Shown: one piece after another, positions 9,044 through 17,424 of the stretch
Numbering within the stretch: the stretch's first letter is position 1
Layout of the letters: every line of letters starts with the position of its first letter
Origin: Allosalinactinospora lopnorensis
GTDB lineage: Bacteria; Actinomycetota; Actinomycetes; Streptosporangiales; Streptosporangiaceae
Assembly: GCF_000981225.1 (NCBI RefSeq)
Contig: NZ_LAJC01000037.1
Location: 1-52,475, forward strand
Reading direction: 5' to 3'
DNA: 52,475 nt
The notes under the pieces: model-generated
What the model saw: the letters and a program-made list of their open reading frames with translations, nothing else
Told to the model about the DNA's origin: nothing
Databases searched by the model: none
Made by a program: the position numbers and the translations under genes

Positions 9044-9573
9044 GGAGCGGACCGACCGGTCTGCGGCGACCGGGAAGCCCGTGGAAACCCCGCGGTTGTC
9101 CGATAGCGGTCGCGGAAAACCCGGCCGGCTCCACCGGCGGGGAACACGGCATTCTGAGAATATTGAACATAACCCGTGCCGCGCGGGCGGCGCACTCGGG
9201 CGGGCCGCCGGTTGCGCGCCAATCGCGGTGCTCGCGCGGGGAACGTTCGACCTGAGGAAGCGAGGAGACACGCAAAACATCTCAACGGAATCTCAATATG
9301 ACAACAACGCAAGATTGTTGACAATCAGGGTCAACACCACTAACTTCCCGACTCATCTTGAGTTCCATGCTCGTTCCCGCAGATCCCGGCCGGACCGCCA
9401 CCGCCGGCCCATCCCCTACAGAACCGTGGAGGCACCGGGGCTCCCAGGACACGTGGACGGATCGAGCGAAACACCGGCCCCGCCGGTCCTGATATCCGCT
9501 CAATGGGCAGGAGGGCCCACTTCGATCAGGGTGAGTTAAACGAATCGATCGCCACCGAAAAACGGGAGCCGCG
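9044..9573. other. 530-base intergenic region before the BCCT transporter
   Basis: No gene seen. The second half is A/T-richer than its surroundings and contains the promoter at 9318-9346, giving the transporter a long leader of about 220 bases. That leader may be a site of osmotic regulation, but I found no riboswitch fold. Confidence 0.4.
9317..9346 (+). promoter_or_regulatory. Sigma-70-type promoter with overlapping palindrome
   Basis: A perfect -35 TTGACA (9318-9323), 17 bases, then TAACTT (9341-9346) as -10. The -35 lies inside an inverted repeat GTTGAC-N7-GTCAAC (9317-9335), a likely operator placed to block the polymerase. It points to the BCCT gene. Confidence 0.6.
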
Positions 9574-11220
9574 ATGCTAGACGACCTCGCCCGCAGGTTC
9601 GGCCTGCGCACCAATTCACAGATTTTTTTCAGTTCCGCTCTGCTAGCGATCGTATTCGTCGTTGGAACGATCCTCTTCACCGACCAGGTGAATGGGATCT
9701 TCAGCAGGATGACGGAGGTCATCCTCTCGACCCTCAGCTGGTTCTACATCCTCGGGGTCACCGTCTTCCTGGGCTTCCTCCTCTGGATCGCGATGAGCCG
9801 CTTCGGCAGTGTGCGTCTCGGCGGGCGCGACTCGCGTCCGGAGTACAGCAACTGGGCCTGGTTCGCGATGCTCTTCGCCGCGGGCATCGGCACCATCCTG
9901 ATGTTCTGGGGCGTAGCGGAACCGATCAACCACTACGCCAACCCGCCGCGGACCCCGCTCGGAATGGGAGAGGAGGACTTCGCCCAGACCTCGGCGGCGG
10001 CCAAGCAGGCGATCACCTTCACCAACTACCACTTCGCCCTGCACACCTGGGCGATCTTCACCCTGCCCGCGCTCGCCTTCGCCTACTTCATCTTCAAGCG
10101 CGGGCTGCCGATGCGGGTCAGTTCGATCTTCCACCCCTTCCTCGGTGAGCGGATCCACGGCCCCATAGGCCGGATCATCGACGTCACCACGATCCTGGGC
10201 ACCCTGTTCGGCCTGTCGGTGTCCATCGGTCTGGGCTCGGCGCAGATCAACAGCGGGCTGGCGAACCTGTTCGCCCTGCCGACCGATCCCGACAACCCAC
10301 TCACCCTGGTCAACCAGCTCGCCATCATCGTCGTCATCACCGCGATCGCGATCATCTCTGTGGCACTCGGCCTGGACAAGGGCATCAAGCGGCTGTCCAA
10401 CATCAACATCCTGATGGCGATCGCGCTGCTGGTCTTCGTGTTCGTCGCCGGGTCGACGCTGTTCCTCGCCAAGGGCGTGGTCGAGCAGACCGGGGACTAC
10501 CTCGCCAACATCGTCGCGCTCGGGTTCTGGAACGACACCTACGCCGACACCGGGTGGCAGGACGGCTGGACGGTGTTCTACTGGGCCTGGACCATCACGT
10601 GGGCGCCGTTCATCGGGATCTTCATCGCCCGCATCTCCAAGGGGCGCACGATCCGGGAGTTCGTGGCCGGGGTGCTGGGCCTGCCCACTTTGTTCAGCGT
10701 GATCTGGTTCAGCATCTTCGGGCTGGCCGCCTTCGACATCGAGCGGGCCGATCCGGGAGTGCTGGTCACCCCGGTCGTTGAGGAGGGGGACATCCCCGGT
10801 GCGCTGTTCGTCTTCCTGCAGCACTTCCCGATCCCCGAGACCCTCGGGACCGTGATCGCGGCCGTCGCGGTGGTGATCGTCGCGATCTTCTTCATCACCT
10901 CCTCGGACTCGGCCTCCCTGGTCATCGACATGATGTGCACCGGAGACCAGCATGTGCTGCCGCCCACGCGCCAGCGCGTTTTCTGGGCGATCCTGGAGGG
11001 CCTGGTGGCGCTCGCCTTGGTCGGCGGTGCCGGGGCGGCCGCGCTGGACGCCCTGGCCGAGGTCATCACCGTGATGGGACTGCCGTTCTTCATCATGTCG
11101 TTCCTCATGATGGCCGCGCTGGTCAGCTCCCTGCGGAAGGACCCCGACGTTCCGGGCAACGAGGCGCTGCGGCCGGAGCGCGAGGCGGAGCCGGAGGCGG
11201 CACGTTCCGACCCCGACTGA
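9574..11220 (+). CDS. BCCT-family betaine/carnitine/choline transporter
   Basis: 548 residues with twelve predicted membrane helices. Family landmarks: FAAGIGTILMFWGVAEPINHY near residue 110; the tryptophan-rich signature segment FYWAWTITWAPFIGIFIARISKGRTIREF near residues 328-356; and the late ITSSDSASLVIDMM. Such carriers take up glycine betaine, choline or related quaternary amines with sodium or protons, for osmoprotection or nutrition. The C-terminal tail is short, acidic and charged, unlike the basic osmosensing tail of BetP. Start ATG 9574 with GGGAG five bases upstream. It is a single transcription unit between its own promoter and a strong terminator. Confidence 0.92.
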   Translation: MLDDLARRFGLRTNSQIFFSSALLAIVFVVGTILFTDQVNGIFSRMTEVILSTLSWFYILGVTVFLGFLLWIAMSRFGSVRLGGRDSRPEYSNWAWFAMLFAAGIGTILMFWGVAEPINHYANPPRTPLGMGEEDFAQTSAAAKQAITFTNYHFALHTWAIFTLPALAFAYFIFKRGLPMRVSSIFHPFLGERIHGPIGRIIDVTTILGTLFGLSVSIGLGSAQINSGLANLFALPTDPDNPLTLVNQLAIIVVITAIAIISVALGLDKGIKRLSNINILMAIALLVFVFVAGSTLFLAKGVVEQTGDYLANIVALGFWNDTYADTGWQDGWTVFYWAWTITWAPFIGIFIARISKGRTIREFVAGVLGLPTLFSVIWFSIFGLAAFDIERADPGVLVTPVVEEGDIPGALFVFLQHFPIPETLGTVIAAVAVVIVAIFFITSSDSASLVIDMMCTGDQHVLPPTRQRVFWAILEGLVALALVGGAGAAALDALAEVITVMGLPFFIMSFLMMAALVSSLRKDPDVPGNEALRPEREAEPEAARSDPD

Positions 11221-11232
11221 CACCGCTGGAAC

Positions 11233-11274
11233 CCGCCGCCCCGTCTCCCGACTGGCTGGGAGGCGGGGCGGCGG
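11233..11274 (+). terminator. Strong hairpin terminator after the BCCT gene
   Basis: A 17-bp stem (11233-11249 pairing with 11258-11274, one G-T position) closes an 8-base loop, 12 bases after the stop. No T-run follows, as is common in actinomycetes. Confidence 0.75.
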
Positions 11275-11498
11275 CATGTCAGGGCGCCATTTAATCGCGG
11301 TCCGCGCGAATCAACACGGGGACGGTGGGTAGCCGGACGGCCATAGTGAGCAAAGCGCGTGAGGAGGTCCCGGTCGAGGGCTCGTGCCGTCACACACCAA
11401 GAGACCGCGGAACAGCCGGACACAGGCCTGGCGACCGCTGGGGTGCCGCGGGAGCGCCCGGATCGGAGATCCCGTCGCAGTGCTGCGAGGTGAAACAG

Positions 11499-11933
11499 GT
11501 GTCCACTCCACATCCCAGACCTCCGGAGAATGAGCGTCCGCCCCGTACCGAAGAACAGGACGATTCGCTCGGCGATCTCGTCACCGATGTGATCGAGGAC
11601 GTGCAGAGACTGCTCCGCCAGGAAATGGCCCTGGCCAAGGCGGAGATCCGCGAGGAGGCCGCCAAGGCGGGCAAGGCGGCCGGCCTGCTGAGCGGTGCCG
11701 GGTTCGCCGGCTACATGGTCCTGGTGCTGCTGAGCCTGGCGGCTGTGTTCGGCCTGGCCGAGGTGATCGCCCTGGGCTGGTCGGCGCTGGTGGTCGCCGC
11801 CGTGTGGGCCGTAATCGGCGCGGTGCTGTTCCTCGTGGGACGCGGCCGGATGCGAAACGTATCGCCAACGCCCAAGCAGACCATTGAGACGCTGAAGGAA
11901 GACGCGCAATGGGCACGCCACCCGACGAGATAA
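11499..11933 (+). CDS. Holin-X (DUF1469) phage-holin-superfamily membrane protein
   Basis: 144 residues from a GTG at 11499 (GCGAGG eight bases upstream). After a disordered Pro/Glu-rich start, residues 30-60 form an amphipathic helix (DLVTDVIEDVQRLLRQEMALAKAEIREE). Two membrane helices follow (GFAGYMVLVLLSLAAVFGLAEVI and ALVVAAVWAVIGAVLFLVG). This is the actinobacterial Holin-X layout; despite the name these are chromosomal envelope proteins without proven lytic role. The last 25 bases overlap the next gene, a DUF3618 protein, the usual partner of this family. The frame is open upstream to about 11325 but that part looks non-coding. Confidence 0.8.
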   Translation: MSTPHPRPPENERPPRTEEQDDSLGDLVTDVIEDVQRLLRQEMALAKAEIREEAAKAGKAAGLLSGAGFAGYMVLVLLSLAAVFGLAEVIALGWSALVVAAVWAVIGAVLFLVGRGRMRNVSPTPKQTIETLKEDAQWARHPTR

Positions 11934-12417
11934 GAAGCGACATCGACCGGACACGCGCCGAGCTGAGCCGCGACGTCGACCGGCTCGCGGACCGCACGAG
12001 CCCGCAGCGCACCGCGCGCCGGCGTGCCGAGCAGATGTGGAGCTCGGTACGCCGCCTGCGCGAGCGGATGATGGGCGGCGCCTTGGAGCCCGCTGTACCG
12101 GATCAGGAGAACACCGGGGAGACGGAGGACGCGGCGGCGTCCGGGCCGGAGGAAGCGGCGCACCGCACCGCCGGCACCCCGGTCACGGTCGGCCTCGCCG
12201 CCTTCGGCGCGGGTGCGCTGGCCGCCTTCGTGTTCCGCAGGACGCGGCGGAACAGGGCGCACGGCGGCTCGATGAGCAGGCCGGTGAGGCGGGCGGCCAG
12301 GTCCGGGGCCTCACGGCGGAGGCGGACGAGCCGGCGCAACTGGCTGCGGGACTGCTGAGAACCGGCGGTACCGCGTGGACCACCGGGTCGCGCATCCGGG
12401 AGACCGCCAGCGGGTAA
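11909..12417 (+). pseudogene. DUF3618 protein with a frameshift in its C-terminal half
   Basis: ATG 11909 follows GAAGGAAG and overlaps the Holin-X gene. The N-terminus (EIRSDIDRTRAELSRDVDRLADRTSP) is the DUF3618 signature, and a single membrane helix (GLAAFGAGALAAFVF) lies near residue 105. After it the frame becomes a run of Arg, Ser and Trp up to a stop at 12358. One frame over, the continuation (DAAEQGARRLDEQAG, then GLTAEADEPAQLAAGLL) has the charge balance expected of the family and runs to 12417. Adding a C at 12235-12236 joins them. DUF3618 proteins are small single-span envelope proteins of unknown function found with Holin-X and YihY genes, as here. Confidence 0.65.
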
Positions 12418-12506
12418 TCACGGCGGCGCCCCTGGTCATCAGAGCCCGCCCGAACGCGTGGCGGAGCGTGGGACGGCCCCTCGTTCGCACGGCGGAGGTG
12501 GGAACG

Positions 12507-13544
12507 GTGACACGACACGAGGACCAGCGGGAGGGCGGCCGGCACAGGAGCCGTCCCAGTGACAACGCCGCTCCCGACGAGCTGACCGACCTCGGCAGTC
12601 GGTCGTGGACCGGGGTACTCAAACGCACCGTCAAGGAGTTCAACGAGGACAATCTGACCGACTGGGCGGCGGCCCTGACGTACTACGGGGTGCTGTCGCT
12701 CTTCCCGGCACTGCTCGCGCTGGTGTCGCTGCTCGGCCTGTTCGGCGACGCGGCGATCCGGCCGCTGGTCGAGGGCCTCGGCCGGGTCGCTCCCGGGCCG
12801 GTGCAGGAGACCCTGACCGCGGCTCTGACCAATCTGCAGAACGGGCAGGGTGCCGGTATCGCCTTCGTTCTGGGGCTCGCGGTGGCCCTGTGGTCGGCCT
12901 CCGGCTACGTGGCCGTCTTCATGCGCGCCTCCAACGTCGTGTACGACATGCCGGAGGGACGCCCGTTCTGGATCACCCTGCCAGTGCGGCTGGGGACAAC
13001 GGCCGCGGTGGTGATCCTGCTGGGGCTCAGCGCGGTCGCCGTCGTGTTCACCGGCGGACTGGCCGGGTGGGCGGCCGGGTTCATCGGTCTGGGCGACACC
13101 GCGGTACGGATCTGGGACATCGCCAAGTGGCCGGTGATCGTACTGGTCGTGATCCTGGTCCTCGCGCTGCTCTACTGGGCGGCGCCCAACGTCAAGCAGC
13201 CGGGCTTCCGCTGGCTCACTCCGGGCAGCGTGCTGGCGGTACTGCTGTGGCTGGCGGCGTCCGCGGCGTTCGCCTTCTACGTGGCCAACTTCGGCAACTA
13301 CAACGAAACCTACGGGACCCTCGCCGGAGCGGTCATCTTCCTCGTCTGGCTGTGGATCTCCAACATCGCCGTACTGCTCGGCGTGGAGTTCGACGCCGAG
13401 TTGCAGCGGGGGCGCAACATCGCGGCCGGGCAGCCCTCCGACCAGGAGCCCTACGCCGCGCCCCGCAGCACCCGGAAGTTCGGGGGCGGCCCCCCGCCGC
13501 CGCGCACCGGGGAGGCCTCCCGCGACCGCCCATCAGGGCGGTGA
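12507..13544 (+). CDS. YihY/BrkB-family inner-membrane protein
   Basis: 345 residues from GTG 12507, preceded by GGAGG with good spacing. Six membrane helices follow a charged N-terminus. Family motifs: DNLTDWAAALTYYGVLSLFPALLALVS early, and the closing TYGTLAGAVIFLVWLWISNIAVLLGVEFDAEL, the best conserved BrkB segment. The name as ribonuclease BN is historical; the role is unknown, probably envelope-related. A Pro/Gly-rich cytoplasmic tail ends the protein. The frame is open upstream to 12375, but that would overlap the corrected DUF3618 gene, so the GTG is preferred. Confidence 0.88.
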   Translation: MTRHEDQREGGRHRSRPSDNAAPDELTDLGSRSWTGVLKRTVKEFNEDNLTDWAAALTYYGVLSLFPALLALVSLLGLFGDAAIRPLVEGLGRVAPGPVQETLTAALTNLQNGQGAGIAFVLGLAVALWSASGYVAVFMRASNVVYDMPEGRPFWITLPVRLGTTAAVVILLGLSAVAVVFTGGLAGWAAGFIGLGDTAVRIWDIAKWPVIVLVVILVLALLYWAAPNVKQPGFRWLTPGSVLAVLLWLAASAAFAFYVANFGNYNETYGTLAGAVIFLVWLWISNIAVLLGVEFDAELQRGRNIAAGQPSDQEPYAAPRSTRKFGGGPPPPRTGEASRDRPSGR

Positions 13545-13757
13545 CCCGGAACGGCGCCTTTCCCGGGCGGTCCCGCCCACCGGCGGCGCGATCAGGTCCT
13601 TCAGGTCGTCGGGACCGGCCTGGGGATGCCGGCGCGGAACGGCCGGATCCCCGTGTCACCGCTCATGGCAAGGACACCGGGGACGACCACGGAAAGAACG
13701 GTTTCCGGCCGGGCAAAACGCGGAACGGGAGAAGATCCCGGTCCGCGGAGAGCGTCC

Positions 13758-14996
13758 TCACATCAGCGGCCGCAGTGGGGCCAGGAGGATCTCGCCGAAC
13801 CGGACCCAGACGGGCCGCCCGCTCCACTCCTCCGCGGTCAGCGGCCGAGCGTTGCCCCGGTCGTTGGCGAAGACCTGTTCGAGATGGGCAGCGACACCGG
13901 AGTCGATGATCTCCACATTGATCTCGTAGTTGCCGGTGAGGCTCACCCGGTCGATGTTCGCGGTCCCCACTGTGCTCCACCGGCCGTCGATCGTGGCGGT
14001 CTTGGCGTGCACCATCGCGTCCTGGAACAGCCACAGCTGCACCCCGCCGCGCAGGAGGGCGGAGTAGCGGTTGCGCGCCAGCCAGTCCGCGATGACGTGG
14101 TTGGACCGCTCCGGCATCAGGACGTGCACCTCCACCCCCCGCTGGGCGGCCGCGACCAGGTTGTCGACGATCTCCTGGTCGGGGATGAAGTAGGCCTGCG
14201 TGATGTAGATGTGCTTGTCGGCCCGGTCGATCGCTTCGAGGTACATGCCCCGGATCGGGTAGATGAGCTGCTCCGGCACGTTGCGGTAGACGCGGATGTG
14301 CGCGTTCCACGGAGCGGCGCCGAGGTGGTCCAGGACGGGGTGCTCACTCTTGCGGTGGGCGTTCCAGAAGTCGATGAACGCGTTCTCCAGCTCCCACACC
14401 GATGGCCCGGCCATCCGCAGGTGCGTGTCCCGCCACCGATCCGCGTACAGCTCCCCCACGTTGAAGCCGCCGACGAACCCGGCCTCCCCGTCCACGGTCA
14501 GGATCTTGCGGTGGTCGCGCCCGGACTTGCGGATGTCCAGCAGCAGGATCCCGGGGCGGAACACCGGGTAGCGCAGGACGTGCACCAGCGGCGGGAACCG
14601 GAAGAACGAGCGCGGCACCACGAGGTTGGCGAAGCCGTCGTAGATGACGTAGACCTCGACCCCTCGCTCCGCCGCCTCGATCAGGGCGCTCTTGAACCGC
14701 TGGCCCACCGCATCGTCCTTGAGGATGAACGACTCGAACAGGATGCGGTGCCGCGCGCCCCGGATGGCCCGCAGCATGTCCTGGTAGAGGTCCTCCCCGT
14801 AGGTGTAGGTGGTGACGGCCGTCCCCTCGACGCCGATCTCCTTCGCCTCCGTCTTGGGGAATGTCACGCGGCGGGGGCGGAACCTCTTGCGCCAGGTATC
14901 GATGCCGATGAGAACAGCGATCACCGTGGCCTGCGCCGCGACCAGCGCGAGTAGTGCACGCTTGACCACGGTGACAATAGTGCGCCCGCGCAGCAT
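13758..14996 (-). CDS. Phospholipase D-family / cardiolipin synthase-like protein
   Basis: 412 residues. An N-terminal membrane anchor (residues 7-32) is followed by two PLD domains, each with an HKD motif: His162-x-Lys164-x4-Asp169 (GRDHRKILTVDG) and His330-x-Lys332-x4-Asp337 (MVHAKTATIDG), both followed by the usual GG or GT-N stretch. This is the arrangement of bacterial cardiolipin synthases and related transphosphatidylases, which join two phosphatidylglycerols at the membrane. Actinobacteria often make cardiolipin with an unrelated enzyme, so this may be a second synthase or another phosphodiesterase. It converges on the YihY gene across 213 bases and has its own long upstream region. 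Confidence 0.87.
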   Translation of the reverse strand: MLRGRTIVTVVKRALLALVAAQATVIAVLIGIDTWRKRFRPRRVTFPKTEAKEIGVEGTAVTTYTYGEDLYQDMLRAIRGARHRILFESFILKDDAVGQRFKSALIEAAERGVEVYVIYDGFANLVVPRSFFRFPPLVHVLRYPVFRPGILLLDIRKSGRDHRKILTVDGEAGFVGGFNVGELYADRWRDTHLRMAGPSVWELENAFIDFWNAHRKSEHPVLDHLGAAPWNAHIRVYRNVPEQLIYPIRGMYLEAIDRADKHIYITQAYFIPDQEIVDNLVAAAQRGVEVHVLMPERSNHVIADWLARNRYSALLRGGVQLWLFQDAMVHAKTATIDGRWSTVGTANIDRVSLTGNYEINVEIIDSGVAAHLEQVFANDRGNARPLTAEEWSGRPVWVRFGEILLAPLRPLM

Positions 14997-15762
14997 GGTG
15001 TCGATCCCCCGTTCGCCGTTCCGGATCCGCGGGCGTGTGGAACTCGCCCCTTTCTTCGGCTTGGCTCAGCAACCAAGGTACCGCTTCGATCGGCGCGGGC
15101 CCGAAGCTACCCGCGCCTTCGGAACGGAACGGGCGAAAAGCGGTTCGCGGGCCGGCGCGGCCGGATCGTCCGCCTCACGGCGGGAACAACCGGAAGCCAA
15201 AACAGAACCAGGACCGAAGATTCCGTTCGAGGCGGATACCAAGCGAGAAGAAAAAGGCTTCTACCACGCAACAGGCCCGTACCCGCCCGGATGCCCGCAG
15301 CGTGTTTCATCTCAAACCGCGGACTCCGCAAAAGAAGCCCCGGCCGTGTTCCCCGGCGCGCCCGCACTTTCCGTGACAGCCGCCATGAGGCAGGACGGCG
15401 CCGCGCCGAACCCCTGAATCCGCCGTTGGCGGTTCAGCACACCGGTACTGCGTTCAACGGACGACCGGAAAAACCCGGCAACAGGAAATTTACCCGGTTT
15501 TCCGCACTCGGACACGCACCGGCCGCGCGACCCGAATAGCCGAACCCGTGGACGCACCGGACCCACGGCAGGGTATTCGGGGAAGTCAAGCGGACTCGCG
15601 GCCCCGCATCAACCGAACAACCGAACCGACAAATCGGGGGAAAATCGCAGCAAACAGCACAAGCAATCAGGTATACCCAAAGAAGGGGAAAGGGTATGGG
15701 TTTCACTATCCATTACCGCTCTTCGCGCCAATGGTGCGCGAAGACCATTTTTAGGGGGATTG
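14997..15762. other. 766-base intergenic region with a leader hairpin before the CHRD gene
   Basis: Divergent region between PLD and CHRD genes. Open frames here have skewed composition and no family similarity. G+C falls toward the right end. Just before the CHRD ribosome site, CTTCGCGC (15721-15728) pairs with GCGCGAAG (15736-15743). An alternative pairing of ATGGT (15731-15735) with ACCAT (15744-15748) excludes the first, and ATTTTTA follows. This could be an operator or a small attenuator. Confidence 0.4.
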
Positions 15763-16515
15763 ATGGATAAAAGGACCGTTGCCGCAGCCGCCCTGGCCCT
15801 GCCCTTAGGCGTGCTGGCCGCCGGCCCCGTCCACGCCGATGACACGACGACTCTGCAGGCACAGCTCGCCCCTGTGAACGAACCGGACGCGAGCGGGACG
15901 GGGACGGTGCACCTGGACGGAACCCGCGTCACCGTCGACATCGAGGCCGGCGGTCTGGTCGGGAACCTCGCGCACGCCCAGCACTTCCACATCGGCGGCC
16001 AGAACACCTGCCCGCCGCACGACGCGAACGAGGACGGCGACGGATTCATCTCCACCACCGAAGCCCAGCCGTACGCCGGTGGGATCAAGACCTCTCTGAC
16101 CACCGAAGGCGACACCAGTCCGGCCAGCGGTCTGGAGGTGGGCCGGATGCCTCTGGCCGACGGGGAGGGCCATGTCAGCTACCAACGGAGCTTCGAGGTT
16201 CCCGAGGATGTCGCGGCATCGCTCGAAGCGGGCGAGGCCGTCATCGAAATCCACGGCATCGACGCCAACGGCAACGGCCGGTACGACTTCGAGGCGGCCG
16301 GCGAGAGCGACCTCGACCCCGCCCTTCCGGCAGAGGCCACACACCCCGCGCTCTGCGGTGAGGTCCGGACCGCTCCTGATGGCGGCATGGCCGCCGGCCA
16401 CGGCGGCAGCGCGGGAACGGGTGCCAACGCCGGTCTGATCGGGCTCGGTGCGGCCCTGGTCCTCGCCGCGGGCGCGGGTGCGCTCAGAGCCCGGAGGCCG
16501 CGCCCTGAGCGGTAG
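15763..16515 (+). CDS. Secreted CHRD-domain protein with C-terminal membrane anchor
   Basis: 250 residues. Signal peptide: MDKR, then a hydrophobic run ending AGPVHA-DD (cleavage near residue 25). A CHRD-like beta domain covers about residues 28-200 (LQAQLAPVNEPDASGTGTVHL, HAQHFHIGGQNTCP, EIHGIDANGNGRYDF). A Gly/Ala-rich linker follows, then a membrane helix (GLIGLGAALVLAAGAGAL) and an Arg-rich end. The end resembles a sortase sorting signal, but no LPxTG or LAxTG motif precedes the helix. The downstream gene encodes a class F sortase, a pairing seen in other actinobacteria. ATG 15763 is used because GGGGGA lies 4-5 bases upstream. Function unknown; cell-surface location is likely. Confidence 0.75.
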   Translation: MDKRTVAAAALALPLGVLAAGPVHADDTTTLQAQLAPVNEPDASGTGTVHLDGTRVTVDIEAGGLVGNLAHAQHFHIGGQNTCPPHDANEDGDGFISTTEAQPYAGGIKTSLTTEGDTSPASGLEVGRMPLADGEGHVSYQRSFEVPEDVAASLEAGEAVIEIHGIDANGNGRYDFEAAGESDLDPALPAEATHPALCGEVRTAPDGGMAAGHGGSAGTGANAGLIGLGAALVLAAGAGALRARRPRPER

Positions 16516-16522
16516 CCATCCG

Positions 16523-17239
16523 GTGGACCACGTCCCGCGCTGGGAGCGTGCGAGGAGAGGGCAATCCCGATCGTCGCACCGCGGTCGCCGCGCGATCCGC
16601 ACGGCGACCGCGGCCCTCGCCTGTGCCGCCGGGGTACTGCTCATAGCGGTGGGGCTCGGCGGAGGACCGGGCGACCAGCGACCGCCCACGCCGGAGCCCG
16701 CCGCCTCCCCGACGGGCGGGGAAGGCGGCGGTTCGCGCGGGACGCCAGAGGGCGAGGCCCCTCGCCCTCTGGCCCGCTCGGAACCGGCCGGCCTCGCGAT
16801 CCCCGCGCTCGGCCTGGAGGCGGACGAGTTCGTCGCGCTGGGGCTGCGGTCCGATGGAGAGATCGAGGTCCCCGCCGATACCGACACGGTCGGCTGGCAC
16901 GAGAACGGCCCGTGGCCGGGGCAGGGGGGACCGGCCGTGCTGGCCGCCCACGTGGACTCCGCCACCGGACCGGCGGTCTTCCACCGGATCGGGGAACTGC
17001 GCCCCGGCGACGAGGTCGCGGTGACCCGAGCCGACCGCACCACGGCGGTGTTCACCGTGGACCGCGTGGAGCAGTACGCGAAAGAGGACTTCCCCACCCG
17101 GAAGGTGTACGGCCCTACCGGCGGCCGAGCGGAGCTGCGCCTGGTGACGTGCGGCGGCGACTTCAGCGCCGCGGACCGCGAGTACCGCGACAACATCGTC
17201 GTCTACGCCGCCCTGGCCGCCGCATCCCCCGCGGACTGA
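16523..17239 (+). CDS. Class F sortase
   Basis: About 238 residues. An N-terminal basic stretch and membrane anchor (ATAALACAAGVLLIAVGLGGG) precede a Pro/Glu-rich linker and the sortase barrel. Catalytic residues are visible: His in VLAAHVDS, Cys in LRLVTCGG, and Arg in YRDNIVVYA. This spacing and the short barrel are typical of class F (actinobacterial) sortases, transpeptidases or proteases on the outer membrane face. GTG 16523 is the likely start, eight bases after the CHRD stop; the frame is open back to 16448, so coupling by overlap is also possible. The neighbouring CHRD protein is the obvious candidate substrate or partner, but lacks a recognisable pentapeptide. Confidence 0.83.
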   Translation: MDHVPRWERARRGQSRSSHRGRRAIRTATAALACAAGVLLIAVGLGGGPGDQRPPTPEPAASPTGGEGGGSRGTPEGEAPRPLARSEPAGLAIPALGLEADEFVALGLRSDGEIEVPADTDTVGWHENGPWPGQGGPAVLAAHVDSATGPAVFHRIGELRPGDEVAVTRADRTTAVFTVDRVEQYAKEDFPTRKVYGPTGGRAELRLVTCGGDFSAADREYRDNIVVYAALAAASPAD

Positions 17240-17424
17240 ACAGCGGCGGGTGGCCCCCGGGAGGCGCAGCACACCGTCTGCGGCCACCGCCGGCCGCACG
17301 CCGGCGGGCGTGAATGGCGTGCGCGCGTCGGGGCGGTGGCCGGAGAACGGATGGCCGTGCTTCGAGGAGGCACGAATGCATGCACCGGTGCGTCCCGCGG
17401 GACGCGGGACGGCCTCCGGCGTCC

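Noticed and set aside
14997-15540. Open frames of 80-200 codons in the PLD-CHRD gap
   Set aside because: Skewed composition, no ribosome sites or domains, and they overlap one another on both strands.
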